DNA of 64,000 nt, taken from contig JAFQOW010000041.1 of NCBI GenBank assembly GCA_017412055.1, positions 62,001 to 126,000 of the forward strand. Direction: 5' to 3'. Source of the DNA: Lachnospiraceae bacterium (GTDB lineage Bacteria; Bacillota; Clostridia; Lachnospirales; Lachnospiraceae). The position numbers and the translations under genes are program-made. Below the pieces are notes generated by a model. That model saw only the letters and a program-made list of their open reading frames with translations, was not told the DNA's origin and ran no database searches. Numbering within the stretch: the first letter of the stretch is position 1; every line of letters starts with the position of its first letter. Of this stretch, positions 52,051 through 59,985 are shown one piece after another.

Positions 52051-52379
52051 TACTTTGTCAAGTATGCTCTCAAAATTTCCATTGCAAATTTAGGATTAGG
52101 CTTAGGAGCACACTTCTTCATTACCTCATCCAGATAAAAATCCAATGTCTCATTAGTAAATTCTATATTAGGTTTTTCCTCTTTTACCATTTCCAATGCT
52201 TCCGTTACTGTAACTTGTCCTATATCACCCGGTACATAACCCAACATGTACCTTGCTTCGGTTTCAGTAACATTATGATTATTCATGTATTCTTCTACCT
52301 CTTTACGCTGATTAGCAGTAAGTGGATAACCAGTAAGATCTCTCATAAATTTTTTAGGTACTTTTTTATTAATATTCAT
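52050..52379 (-). CDS. Unknown small protein
   Basis: 109 aa from ATG 52379 (MNINKKVPKKFMRDLTGYP), overlapping the previous stop as ATGA; a longer frame to 52439 would cover the membrane-protein gene. Helical, with a YMLGYVPGDIGQVTVTEAL segment. No family recognised. Confidence 0.64.
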   Translation of the reverse strand: MNINKKVPKKFMRDLTGYPLTANQRKEVEEYMNNHNVTETEARYMLGYVPGDIGQVTVTEALEMVKEEKPNIEFTNETLDFYLDEVMKKCAPKPNPKFAMEILRAYLTK

Positions 52380-52549
52380 AAAAAGATAATCAATGCTAAA
52401 ATTCCAATAACTAGCAACACACCAAAAGTAATAATCCAATTAATAAGATCAACTCTTTTCTGGTCTTTCTTAATTTCATTTAATACTTCCATAGATTGAA
52501 GAATTAAATCTTTAGTCTTAATTAACTTTTCTAGTTGTGTTTTATCCAT
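52376..52549 (-). CDS. Small single-pass membrane protein
   Basis: 57 aa from ATG 52549: helical N-terminus (MDKTQLEKLIKTKDLILQSM) and a C-terminal transmembrane helix (WIITFGVLLVIGILALIIFL). Own perfect promoter; the stop overlaps the next start. Spanin-, holin-accessory- or exclusion-type roles are possible but unproven. Confidence 0.65.
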   Translation of the reverse strand: MDKTQLEKLIKTKDLILQSMEVLNEIKKDQKRVDLINWIITFGVLLVIGILALIIFL

Positions 52550-52555
52550 AAATCA

Positions 52556-52570
52556 ATTATATATTAGTTC
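52556..52570 (-). promoter_or_regulatory. GAAC-type promoter
   Basis: GAAC (52570-52567), N5, TATAAT (52561-52556), 6 nt from the ATG at 52549. It encodes the upstream R-T-N-I-stop. Confidence 0.75.
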
Positions 52571-52703
52571 TATTAGCTTTATTTTTACCTTTCATAAAAA
52601 ATTCCTTTCTCAAGATATTTCTACGATTTTTCGCAAAAAGTTTAACTTTCTTTTCATCAGAAAATTTTGGAAATGGAAATAAAGGTCTAAAAGATTTAGT
52701 CAT
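52557..52703 (-). CDS. Very small basic protein
   Basis: 48 aa from ATG 52703 (MTKSFRPLFPFPKFSDEKK), overlapping the upstream stop by 8 nt; an upstream in-frame extension lies inside the 160-aa gene. Lys/Arg-rich C-terminus. Unknown. Confidence 0.52.
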   Translation of the reverse strand: MTKSFRPLFPFPKFSDEKKVKLFAKNRRNILRKEFFMKGKNKANRTNI

Positions 52704-53178
52704 AATTTTTCGTTTCTTCCAATGTAACAACTCCATCTTTACTTGAATGAAGATGAATATAGCTATTCTTTTCAATTTTTACGAACCTTTCTAAAAATTC
52801 AATTGGAATCTTGAGAAAACCTCCAATTTCCACGTTAAATTGTAAACGAAACATTATATAAATTCCATCTTCTTCACTAATTACATTACAGAAAGACATA
52901 TCAGTATCATAAGTCGCTATCATTTCTGAATGAAAAGCATTGAATATCGTGTGCTTTTCTTTACCATTTTCATCTCTCAAAATGTTGCACTCAATAAAAG
53001 GGTCAAAATAACCTATAATGAAATTAGTCAATTTTTCCTTAGAAAAACAATCCAAAAAATCATCACAAAAAGTAGAAACTTTAATAATACCCTCAATAAC
53101 AGAAATTTGATTAGGATAAGATGAAGGTGATATTTTGCTAGGATTGCAATAACTGCAAGTAATGTTATTTTTTACCAT
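52696..53178 (-). CDS. Unknown protein with N-terminal CxxC
   Basis: 160 aa; CSYCNPSK at residues 8-15, a hydrophobic beta-rich core (IMFRLQFNVEIGGFLKIP). It overlaps the gene before by 7 nt. No family recognised. Confidence 0.62.
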   Translation of the reverse strand: MVKNNITCSYCNPSKISPSSYPNQISVIEGIIKVSTFCDDFLDCFSKEKLTNFIIGYFDPFIECNILRDENGKEKHTIFNAFHSEMIATYDTDMSFCNVISEEDGIYIMFRLQFNVEIGGFLKIPIEFLERFVKIEKNSYIHLHSSKDGVVTLEETKNYD

Positions 53179-53375
53179 TTTTTCAAAATTTCAAGATTTC
53201 TTTTATCAGCTTTTTCGGCATCAGTTAAATTTCTCTCTTTCTCACACTGTTCCAAATATCTATAATGAAGTTTTAACTCATTATTACATTCAAACCCTCT
53301 TTCTTTAGCCATCTCAACCAAAGAAGGTCCATTACATAAGTCTCTCCACCATTTTGATTTAGCTTCTCTATTCAT
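53172..53375 (-). CDS. Unknown small charged protein
   Basis: 67 aa, helical and charged, starting MNREAKSKWWRDLCNGPS. Overlaps both neighbours by a few bases, so coupled. Unknown. Confidence 0.58.
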   Translation of the reverse strand: MNREAKSKWWRDLCNGPSLVEMAKERGFECNNELKLHYRYLEQCEKERNLTDAEKADKRNLEILKKW

Positions 53376-53614
53376 AATTGCTTGAAAAATTGTATAGTAT
53401 GAGTTTCATTACCAAAATTCCAATGATACTTACCACATCTTTTAGGCTGTTTATCTCTGTTTATTTTGATTTCTTGTTTACTTTCTCCATCAAATGCTGG
53501 AAAATAAAAATGCAAAGTATCATTAAAGAAAAATGCAGGTTGACCATAACACTTTATGATGTCTGCTTCTTCACAAAGTTCTATAAAAGTTTTTTCCATA
53601 ACTTCTTCAATCAT
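53372..53614 (-). CDS. Unknown protein, FxxLC small-protein family member
   Basis: 80 aa; TFIELCEEADIIKCYGQPAF aligns with the starts of the proteins at 49873 and 57489, and it ends with a similar hydrophobic strand (TIQFFKQL). Function unknown. Confidence 0.6.
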   Translation of the reverse strand: MIEEVMEKTFIELCEEADIIKCYGQPAFFFNDTLHFYFPAFDGESKQEIKINRDKQPKRCGKYHWNFGNETHTIQFFKQL

Positions 53615-53616
53615 CT

Positions 53617-53808
53617 TTAGTTAATAGTTGGGGTGTCAGCCATAAAATCATATTCCATAAACTTCTTTATTCTATTTGCGATAACACAAGCATGAAACAC
53701 TTTTACTGCCTTTTCCATTTGTTCCTTTTTCTTAACATTGGAAAGTGTATGAGGATGAACAAAAAAGTTATACTTATTCTTCCCTCTTTTAGTATAAAAA
53801 TTATTCAT
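53617..53808 (-). CDS. Unknown small basic protein
   Basis: 63 aa, Lys/Asn-rich, 2 nt before the next gene. Unknown; coding status supported mainly by tight packing. Confidence 0.52.
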   Translation of the reverse strand: MNNFYTKRGKNKYNFFVHPHTLSNVKKKEQMEKAVKVFHACVIANRIKKFMEYDFMADTPTIN

Positions 53809-53811
53809 AAC

Positions 53812-54102
53812 TTAATCGTAATCATAATAAGGTTTAGTAAACTTCCAGATAACATCGCAGTATTTCGTAAACGATTCTCTATCTCCTATGAATGAAATTG
53901 TATAACCATCCGTCTTCAACCATTTATCATAACGAAGAACTGCATCATACACCCTATCATAAGTTCCATAACCTGGCCAACAACTATAACGAATACTCTT
54001 ATCAAACTCCTCAAATTTATCCTGTAACTCTCTTAGAGTTATGTCTTTATCAGAATTCTTAAAATGTTCGAGTATAAAGTATTCTTCATTCAGTTTTCGC
54101 AT
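53812..54102 (-). CDS. Unknown small protein
   Basis: 96 aa, aromatic-rich (CWPGYGTYDRVYDAVLRYDKW). Upstream only a weak TGAATAAT-like -10 is visible. Unknown. Confidence 0.6.
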   Translation of the reverse strand: MRKLNEEYFILEHFKNSDKDITLRELQDKFEEFDKSIRYSCWPGYGTYDRVYDAVLRYDKWLKTDGYTISFIGDRESFTKYCDVIWKFTKPYYDYD

Positions 54103-54135
54103 AGACGATTATTCACAATTTCTTTTTGTCATAGA

Positions 54136-54423
54136 TTAACGATTTCTTCGTCTCATTCTAAAACCTCTATTATACTGTCTTCTCTTTTTAGCGTCAATCA
54201 TACTTTTATAACGCGCTGCAAAAAAATTAGTAAAACAAAGTAAAGGTTTAACTTCAATCATCCCTTCTGAAAGAGTAATTTTAGGATAAACTCTTTCAGA
54301 AGGCAACGAAATTAATTTATGTTCCTTGCTCCATTCCTCCAACCTCTTTTTGCCCCACTTTCTCGAAGCCTTTATATGTTTCTGCTTCTTTTTGAATTTT
54401 TGGATTACTCGTTCTTTATTCAT
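54136..54423 (-). CDS. Unknown very basic protein
   Basis: 95 aa with a Lys-rich N-terminus (KFKKKQKHIKASRKWGKKR) and Arg-rich C-terminus (GFRMRRRNR); likely nucleic-acid binding. It overlaps the ligase stop by 8 nt. Confidence 0.6.
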   Translation of the reverse strand: MNKERVIQKFKKKQKHIKASRKWGKKRLEEWSKEHKLISLPSERVYPKITLSEGMIEVKPLLCFTNFFAARYKSMIDAKKRRQYNRGFRMRRRNR

Positions 54424-55627
54424 AATTTCTAATCTCTCTCATCTTGCCAAAGCGAGGAACACCGCCCTTACCATCTTTCATAGGCGTAAGTGCTTGATAA
54501 ACAATGGTTGCCATCTTGCCTTTATACAAATCTTTGTTAGTAAAGAGGTCACGAGCATAATCCTGAGTTCCCATTACCCCTGCTTTGAATGTCTGTCCAT
54601 CTTCTGTCTCACAAATCACAGCAGCGGCAATTCCTACAAGATTACCGTTACCTTCCTCAAAATCCACGATACGGTATTCCTTATCAAAGAACTTCTTGTA
54701 TTTGAGCATGTCAAAGGAACGACCAAAGAAATAAGGTACGTCCTTTTTGAGCATAATACCTTCGTAACCAAGTTCAACACAACGATTTATGGAAAGCTCT
54801 ATTGTATATTCTAAGGTCGACTCAAATGGTAGTTGTAGTTTCCATCCACCGCCAAAATAATGAACCCAACCAACTCCAACAAGATAGAAACTGCCTTTGT
54901 TCACATCATACAAATGGTGACCAACCCAATCATTCTGCTTTAAGATGTTCAACAATCTTGTTTTACGCTCTGTATAAAGTAACTGTGGCTCAGAGGGATA
55001 ATAACTATCAAAACAATGATACTGCACCAACTTGGCACTCTCTACCAAATCCTCAAACTTAGGCTTGGTCTTCTTTACCAAACTGACAATCTTGTTAAAA
55101 TCATCCTTCAAAGAATGATTATACAACTCACCATCAAGAATAGCATCAGGGTACATCTCAAAGAACTTCTGTACAAATTCATTCGTAACAATGTGAGGAC
55201 ATGATACGAATTCCTTATGCTTACGTGAGAACATACGGATGTCACCATCTACCATCTTAATGTAGCATCGAACTCCATCAAGTTTAGGTTCTACAAAGTA
55301 AGGGAAGTCTAACTTACCCTTTTCCTGTCGGTCTTGGTACTTATTGGCAAGGCTTACCTCAAATCGCTTCTCTTCACTAGGAATGTCATAGGTAAATCCT
55401 TGGTCAATCTGATATTGAATCTTGGAAGCAACCTCATTTAAAACCTGCTGTTCAAGAGAAGTCTCATTAGCCTTACCTACATTCTTCTGTTCAACAAATG
55501 TAGGAGCAGTCTTAATCATCTTACCATCAGGGTAAATTCCACTAATAGTCCAATAACTCACATCATCATGTTCAATCGTCCAAGCACGAACCTTACCCTT
55601 CTTGTCTCTCTTATACAAAGTAACCAT
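54416..55627 (-). CDS. ATP-dependent DNA ligase
   Basis: 403 aa. Nucleotidyltransferase motifs: I VEPKLDGVRCYI (K at ~92), III DAILDGELYNH at ~160, IV YEGIMLKKD at ~305, V DMLKYKKF at ~327; a C-terminal OB-like domain (QTFKAGVMGTQD, KMATIVYQAL) follows. It seals nicks in phage DNA replication and repair, the role of T4 gp30 (487 aa). Own promoter. The short length is closer to T7-type ligases than to T4 gp30. Confidence 0.9.
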   Translation of the reverse strand: MVTLYKRDKKGKVRAWTIEHDDVSYWTISGIYPDGKMIKTAPTFVEQKNVGKANETSLEQQVLNEVASKIQYQIDQGFTYDIPSEEKRFEVSLANKYQDRQEKGKLDFPYFVEPKLDGVRCYIKMVDGDIRMFSRKHKEFVSCPHIVTNEFVQKFFEMYPDAILDGELYNHSLKDDFNKIVSLVKKTKPKFEDLVESAKLVQYHCFDSYYPSEPQLLYTERKTRLLNILKQNDWVGHHLYDVNKGSFYLVGVGWVHYFGGGWKLQLPFESTLEYTIELSINRCVELGYEGIMLKKDVPYFFGRSFDMLKYKKFFDKEYRIVDFEEGNGNLVGIAAAVICETEDGQTFKAGVMGTQDYARDLFTNKDLYKGKMATIVYQALTPMKDGKGGVPRFGKMREIRNYE

Positions 55628-55633
55628 AAATCA

Positions 55634-55648
55634 ATTATACATTAGTTC
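55634..55648 (-). promoter_or_regulatory. GAAC-type promoter of DNA ligase
   Basis: GAAC (55648-55645), N5, TATAAT (55639-55634), 6 nt from the ATG at 55627. Confidence 0.75.
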
Positions 55649-55655
55649 TGGTTTT

Positions 55656-55901
55656 TCAGATAATCCAAACATTTGTTCCTTTAATTTGTCTAAACTCTGA
55701 AAAATCTCGCTCCTTCTCTTCATAAATTATTCTAACACTACTACCTGTATGAAAATTTACACCAATACACTTACATTCATCAAGCCCCTCTTCATTGAGA
55801 ATGTTTTGGGCAGCTATTGCCCTATCTCCTCCACAATTCTCAACTTCATTACAAAATCGCACTAAACCACAGATGTAACATGATCGAAGTTTTATTTTCA
55901 T
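55656..55901 (-). CDS. Unknown Cys-containing small protein
   Basis: 81 aa with CYICGLVRFC at 8-17 and two later cysteines (ECKC), possibly metal-binding. One nt after the upstream stop. Unknown. Confidence 0.6.
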   Translation of the reverse strand: MKIKLRSCYICGLVRFCNEVENCGGDRAIAAQNILNEEGLDECKCIGVNFHTGSSVRIIYEEKERDFSEFRQIKGTNVWII

Positions 55902-55902
55902 T

Positions 55903-56388
55903 TCAAATTTCTATTCCATCTTTTAGGAGTAATTCTTTGCACTCTTCTACTAATGCTTTCCATTCAGGAGTAACATCATCAGGCACTGTACAAATGAGTG
56001 AATACTCCTTAGATAAGGGATACCACTTATGAAAATTATATTCAAGAATTTTATAATGTTCTTCAATGGGTGTTTCAGGATGATAGCGATGTCTCATTTT
56101 TGCAAGCAACATATGCCATTCTTCCTTTTCTTTCATATATTCTTCCTCATTTTTAGGAGGAATGGAAATAATATCAGGTTCTTCATCAATCTTATAATCA
56201 GGGTCAATAATAGATCTTTCGATGTTATTATCCCAAATGAATAAATCATTATCATGAACAACCTCGCCCTTATACCACGAATAACCATTTCCTACTGCAC
56301 AAAACAAATGGTCAAGTGCTCGCTGACGAATAGGGTATAAATTAGGGTATTCGTCATACATCTTTTGTAAAGTTCTTTCAGGCTTCAT
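55903..56388 (-). CDS. Unknown protein
   Basis: 161 aa, aromatic and acidic, starting MKPERTLQKMYDEYPNLYP. Own promoter. Residues ~115-155 (HKWYPLSKEYSLICTVPDD) are beta-like. No family recognised. Confidence 0.63.
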   Translation of the reverse strand: MKPERTLQKMYDEYPNLYPIRQRALDHLFCAVGNGYSWYKGEVVHDNDLFIWDNNIERSIIDPDYKIDEEPDIISIPPKNEEEYMKEKEEWHMLLAKMRHRYHPETPIEEHYKILEYNFHKWYPLSKEYSLICTVPDDVTPEWKALVEECKELLLKDGIEI

Positions 56389-56394
56389 AAGTTA

Positions 56395-56409
56395 ATTATA
56401 AGTTAGTTC
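56395..56409 (-). promoter_or_regulatory. GAAC-type promoter
   Basis: GAAC (56409-56406), N5, TATAAT (56400-56395), 6 nt from the ATG at 56388. It encodes the upstream Q-N-stop. Confidence 0.75.
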
Positions 56410-56750
56410 TGTTCAAATTCTTTCATAATACTTTGGAATTCCAAACCTATTACTTGGAACTCATTTTTTGCTTCTCGTTGCTTCTCTCTGATTTCTTTCA
56501 ATGTTCGCTCATAACCTTTCATGAACTTCTCATGATTCTGAGGTGTAATATTATCAAAATCAATATTCAAGTGACATTTTTTACTAGTTACTTTCATGGG
56601 TCTTCTGTCCCAATAACTAAGATGAGGATAAGCAAACTCAAATCCTACAAATAACTTACCATTAACGTTAAGACGAAGATACATCATAATATGTTCTTTC
56701 TTCAATTCCTCACGTTGACAAAGTAAAAATGATAATAATTGTTCTTTCAT
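56403..56750 (-). CDS. Unknown small protein
   Basis: 115 aa; beta-rich middle (MYLRLNVNGKLFVGFEFAY) and a C-terminal charged helix. It overlaps the upstream stop by one base. Unknown. Confidence 0.62.
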   Translation of the reverse strand: MKEQLLSFLLCQREELKKEHIMMYLRLNVNGKLFVGFEFAYPHLSYWDRRPMKVTSKKCHLNIDFDNITPQNHEKFMKGYERTLKEIREKQREAKNEFQVIGLEFQSIMKEFEQN

Positions 56751-57082
56751 TATGGTAAAGGTATGTATTCAGGTTTATTATAAGTCACCCAGCACATAAC
56801 ATAAGCGCACCACAACACATCACCCTCATAAAGTGCTAAAACTAATTCTCTATTATCATGATAAAGTCTCCAATCAGTAATAGAATCTAAAGAGATTTCA
56901 TTATAAGTGCTTCTAAGTTTATCTAATTTAGAGTCATATTGATATACAACAGTGGAATCCCAATAATAATCTATCAATAAACCCTGAGTATAATGACCAA
57001 AATTACAATCCAACCATAGTTTAAACTTATAATCTACCTTACCCTCACTCTTTATGTTATCTTTAGAGTATAAATCAATCAT
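56750..57082 (-). CDS. Unknown small protein
   Basis: 110 aa, Tyr/Trp-rich, beta-type (DYKFKLWLDCNFGHYTQG). It overlaps the upstream gene by 8 nt and the downstream by 1 nt. Unknown. Confidence 0.62.
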   Translation of the reverse strand: MIDLYSKDNIKSEGKVDYKFKLWLDCNFGHYTQGLLIDYYWDSTVVYQYDSKLDKLRSTYNEISLDSITDWRLYHDNRELVLALYEGDVLWCAYVMCWVTYNKPEYIPLP

Positions 57083-57479
57083 GTTTTGACTTAATTAAGT
57101 TCCATTCTTCAGAAGTTATACCGCCACAATCAAATTTTTCTTCCAAATTAGCAAGACACTGTTTTAAGTATCGTTCATTATGCCAACCATTATAAAGTTC
57201 ATCAAACTCAGGTATAGTATAAGCATCACCAAATGAAAAATGCTTCCAAAATTTAGTAGTATCAACTTTATAGCCACGACGCTTCATTTCACCGGCCACG
57301 TAATCAATAGTATATGTAAAGAAATGAGCAATACTATAATCATTAATCTTATTAACTAAGATATGATTAGGTGTTCCATTCTTTGCGATATTAGAAGCAA
57401 TACAGCAGCATTCTCGCCACTGACCGAGAAGCTGCTGTCTAGGAAGAACATCAATAAGTGATTTGTGCCAAAGTCTCAT
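57075..57479 (-). CDS. Pyrimidine-dimer glycosylase-like (TIGR02328/Pyr_excise) protein
   Basis: 134 aa. The N-terminus MRLWHKSLIDVLPRQQLLGQ followed by WRECC and later EMKRRGYK is the signature of the conserved TIGR02328 family, related to the T4 endonuclease V (pyrimidine dimer DNA glycosylase) fold. T4 DenV cuts UV-damaged DNA. The short central part (SIAHFFTYTIDYVAGEM) fits the family. Activity here is inferred. Confidence 0.75.
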   Translation of the reverse strand: MRLWHKSLIDVLPRQQLLGQWRECCCIASNIAKNGTPNHILVNKINDYSIAHFFTYTIDYVAGEMKRRGYKVDTTKFWKHFSFGDAYTIPEFDELYNGWHNERYLKQCLANLEEKFDCGGITSEEWNLIKSKHD

Positions 57480-57485
57480 GCACTT

Positions 57486-57500
57486 AATTTAAGGTAGTTC
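57486..57500 (-). promoter_or_regulatory. Variant GAAC-type promoter
   Basis: GAAC (57500-57497), N5, TAAATT (57491-57486), 6 nt from the ATG at 57479. Confidence 0.58.
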
Positions 57501-57734
57501 TGTTTGCAATTCTGTATAGAACTTAAACTTAAAAAGGGCGCCATGACGAGAAATTGTCCAATAACCATCTCTAAAGGAAATATCAGATTCCTCTATTTCA
57601 TCTAATGAAAAATAATTATACTCTCCTAAAACTCTATATGAGAGCTGATTACATGATGGAAGATACTCCATTGGAATACCTCCCATCACAACAAGATCAG
57701 AACTCTTGCAAAGCTCAATAAACTTTTCTTTCAT
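57489..57734 (-). CDS. Unknown protein, FxxLC small-protein family member
   Basis: 81 aa: KFIELCKSSDLVVMGGIPM, GYWTISRHG and a final FKFKFYTEL strand align with the 49873 and 53372 proteins. GGIPM also occurs in the protein at 58682-59089. Unknown function. Confidence 0.62.
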   Translation of the reverse strand: MKEKFIELCKSSDLVVMGGIPMEYLPSCNQLSYRVLGEYNYFSLDEIEESDISFRDGYWTISRHGALFKFKFYTELQTELP

Positions 57735-57735
57735 A

Positions 57736-58377
57736 TTACCAACAAACAGTCTGTGCTGTATTAGGAATCTCTTCTACACACTTATTCACCTCAATTTCTT
57801 CTGTAGAAGTAGTAAGTACCTTAAGCACACAATATTCTCGAATGCGGTCTACCATTTTATCACAATTCTCATACTCATTTTCAATATCATAAGTCTCAGT
57901 GATAAATCGAGCATTCTCCTGTGTATTATCATAGAAGTTACAAATCATCTTACCATCTGCAGTAATAGCAATATAATGCTCAATATCATCATTCCAAGGA
58001 CAGTGATAAGTCCAGGCACGAAGAACAGATACCTCTGTTGCAGCACCATGATACATCATATGCTTCATATCGCTTATAGACTTAACTGCATCAAATACCC
58101 TAAACTCGCCCTGCTTGAAAAGCTCGCAAATATGACCTACAATTTCCATAGCACGACAGAACATAGTATCACGTTCACGAACCCAGCTGTGTAGACGATG
58201 ATTAATACGTCGCCCAAGACGTTCTATCTTAGGCATTTCAAGGAACTTTCCGCAATCACACTCGTCTTCTCGAGAATATACCTTCAAATCACCACTCTGG
58301 TTACAACAACCCTTAGTTCCGTCACCATGCCAAGGGGCAGGATAATATCGCATACAGTTTTTACACTTAGATTCCAT
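57736..58377 (-). CDS. Unknown protein with Cys-rich N-terminus
   Basis: 213 aa. N-terminal CKNCMRYYPAPWHGDGTKGC with later CDCGKF resembles a zinc-binding module like the tail of the protein at 40604-41524. The remaining ~165 residues are mixed alpha/beta with a HYIAITADGKMICNFYD segment. A distant GAAC (58416-58413) precedes it but the spacing is poor. Unknown. Confidence 0.64.
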   Translation of the reverse strand: MESKCKNCMRYYPAPWHGDGTKGCCNQSGDLKVYSREDECDCGKFLEMPKIERLGRRINHRLHSWVRERDTMFCRAMEIVGHICELFKQGEFRVFDAVKSISDMKHMMYHGAATEVSVLRAWTYHCPWNDDIEHYIAITADGKMICNFYDNTQENARFITETYDIENEYENCDKMVDRIREYCVLKVLTTSTEEIEVNKCVEEIPNTAQTVCW

Positions 58378-58404
58378 ATTTTTTACAAATGTTACAAGTA
58401 GTTT

Positions 58405-58680
58405 TTACTTTTGTTCTGTGTCATCTTTAGACTTTTCGTCTTTGATTAACTTTTCCAGATAATCATATGTAAAATTAATAGCCTTTAAAACGCCTCTTAT
58501 CTCATCTTCGCGGTCTGAAAGCTCTCGTTGAAGCTTTTCAAAATTCTCTTCCTCAAAACAATCCATCATCTCCCAAGAATCATCTTCAGTAAATGAATTA
58601 TATTGGCAGAATGCATGAATTTCGTCATATCTCTTCCTAAACTCTGGATGCTTGTCCCAAATATTTTCTTTATCACTCAT
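58405..58680 (-). CDS. Unknown small acidic protein
   Basis: 91 aa, helical, Asp/Glu-rich, coiled-coil tendency in the second half (FEKLQRELSDREDEIRGVLK). One nt after the upstream stop. Unknown. Confidence 0.6.
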   Translation of the reverse strand: MSDKENIWDKHPEFRKRYDEIHAFCQYNSFTEDDSWEMMDCFEEENFEKLQRELSDREDEIRGVLKAINFTYDYLEKLIKDEKSKDDTEQK

Positions 58681-58681
58681 A

Positions 58682-59089
58682 TTAGTATATCATTTTATCT
58701 TCATAATCTCTAAGAATAATAATATCCCTAAAACCTTCTTCAGTGTCAACCCAATCTACTATAATTTCAAGAGGATACATATTATGAACCCTAATGTTAT
58801 AATCCGCACTTGGCCATTCATCCATTGGAATACCACCTGCGTAAACTTCATTTCCCTTATTATCTTTTTCACATGTCTCAAAATAAATAGTTTTATAACC
58901 AGCTTCATTTTTGCCATTAGGTCCTTCTTCGTCAATATCAAGAATTTCTGCAATCTTTATATATTCAGTACGACGAACATCTAAAAAAGAAAAGTTTCCA
59001 CCAGCTGCGATAACTTTATATTTTACATCTTTATTTTTTCGTAAAAGATGCCAAAAAGTATTATATTCTAATGCTTTACCAGTATACAT
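58682..59089 (-). CDS. Unknown protein with GGIPM motif
   Basis: 135 aa from ATG 59089 (MYTGKALEYNTFWHLLRKN), 1 nt after the upstream stop; an upstream extension to 59146 lies inside that gene. Contains AGGIPMDEWPSADYNIRV, recalling GGIPMEYLPS at 57489-57734. Unknown. Confidence 0.62.
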   Translation of the reverse strand: MYTGKALEYNTFWHLLRKNKDVKYKVIAAGGNFSFLDVRRTEYIKIAEILDIDEEGPNGKNEAGYKTIYFETCEKDNKGNEVYAGGIPMDEWPSADYNIRVHNMYPLEIIVDWVDTEEGFRDIIILRDYEDKMIY

Positions 59090-59090
59090 A

Positions 59091-59480
59091 TTAAATGTTT
59101 TTCCACTTTTTACCGTTCCAATAAGAAATATATGAAGGAAAATCAAAATGACCTTTCCTCACCATTTCAAGAATAGCTTTCTTGGTTTTAGATATACCAC
59201 AATTATATCCATCCTCAAGCCAATCAATCTTTGGTTTATCTTTTTCATAGACAAGTTTTATACCTTCCCAATGCTTTTCATACCAAAGAGAACTGATACC
59301 ATGGCCTTCCCCGCCCTCTGCACATCCTTCAGTCATGTAGTGAAGAAATTCCTCTACCTTATCGACATCATTCATGTTAGTTTGAAGCCATTCCAGGTTT
59401 TCATCACCATCAAAATGTGTCTGACCATAATGATAAAGTCCAGCTTTATCTTTACCAATAATTAATGCGTGTGTACTCAT
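59091..59480 (-). CDS. Unknown protein
   Basis: 129 aa from ATG 59480 (MSTHALIIGKDKAGLYHYGQ), 1 nt after the methyltransferase stop; extension to 59546 is inside that gene. The opening resembles small phage proteins with a nucleotide-hydrolase-like strand, but no motif is convincing. C-terminus Trp-rich (YWNGKKWKNI). Confidence 0.62.
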   Translation of the reverse strand: MSTHALIIGKDKAGLYHYGQTHFDGDENLEWLQTNMNDVDKVEEFLHYMTEGCAEGGEGHGISSLWYEKHWEGIKLVYEKDKPKIDWLEDGYNCGISKTKKAILEMVRKGHFDFPSYISYWNGKKWKNI

Positions 59481-59481
59481 A

Positions 59482-59979
59482 TTAAACAAACATAGCAAGT
59501 TTACCAAGACCTTCCTTTTCAAGCTGAAGTAGCAACGGAAGCTCACTCTTATCCCAGGCTAACAAACATGAAGCTGCATTTGCAGTAGCTTCCTGTGAAC
59601 CGTCTGGCCTACAAAACTTAATACGACCCTTAATAAAGAAAATATATTTTGCAGTAGGGAAAATATATTCGTGCCATGCTTTAATATCAGTACGAGTAAA
59701 CAAAAGCATTAGACCAGGGCCTCCATATTCAGAAAATTTCTTTAGAAAGGGATATGCTTCGGAACCATAAGGAGGATTACACCAAACACGTCCAAACCAC
59801 TCCTGAATTAGTCCATTATCTTCTTCAGTATAATTTACATCTGCAATATCCCAAGGACGAACCGTAGCTGCACAGGGGTCTAGATCAAAATGACCGAGAC
59901 GATCAAGTAACGACCTAGGTGTAAGCCAGATGTTAGTTGACTTTTCTGTTTTCTTCGTATTGAATGTTTTCGGTTCCAT
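59482..59979 (-). CDS. Phage Dam-type DNA N6-adenine methyltransferase
   Basis: 165 aa. Matches the phage Dam family (PF05869): NIWLTPRSLLDRLGHFDLDPCA, then VWCNPPYGSEAYPFLKKF with catalytic NPPY, then LMLLFTRTDIKAWHEYIF and IKGRIKFCRPDG. It uses S-adenosylmethionine to methylate adenine in a short DNA site; in phages this can block host restriction or mark phage DNA. No restriction partner was seen. The promoter lies in a perfect inverted repeat. Confidence 0.9.
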   Translation of the reverse strand: MEPKTFNTKKTEKSTNIWLTPRSLLDRLGHFDLDPCAATVRPWDIADVNYTEEDNGLIQEWFGRVWCNPPYGSEAYPFLKKFSEYGGPGLMLLFTRTDIKAWHEYIFPTAKYIFFIKGRIKFCRPDGSQEATANAASCLLAWDKSELPLLLQLEKEGLGKLAMFV

Positions 59980-59985
59980 AAAAAA

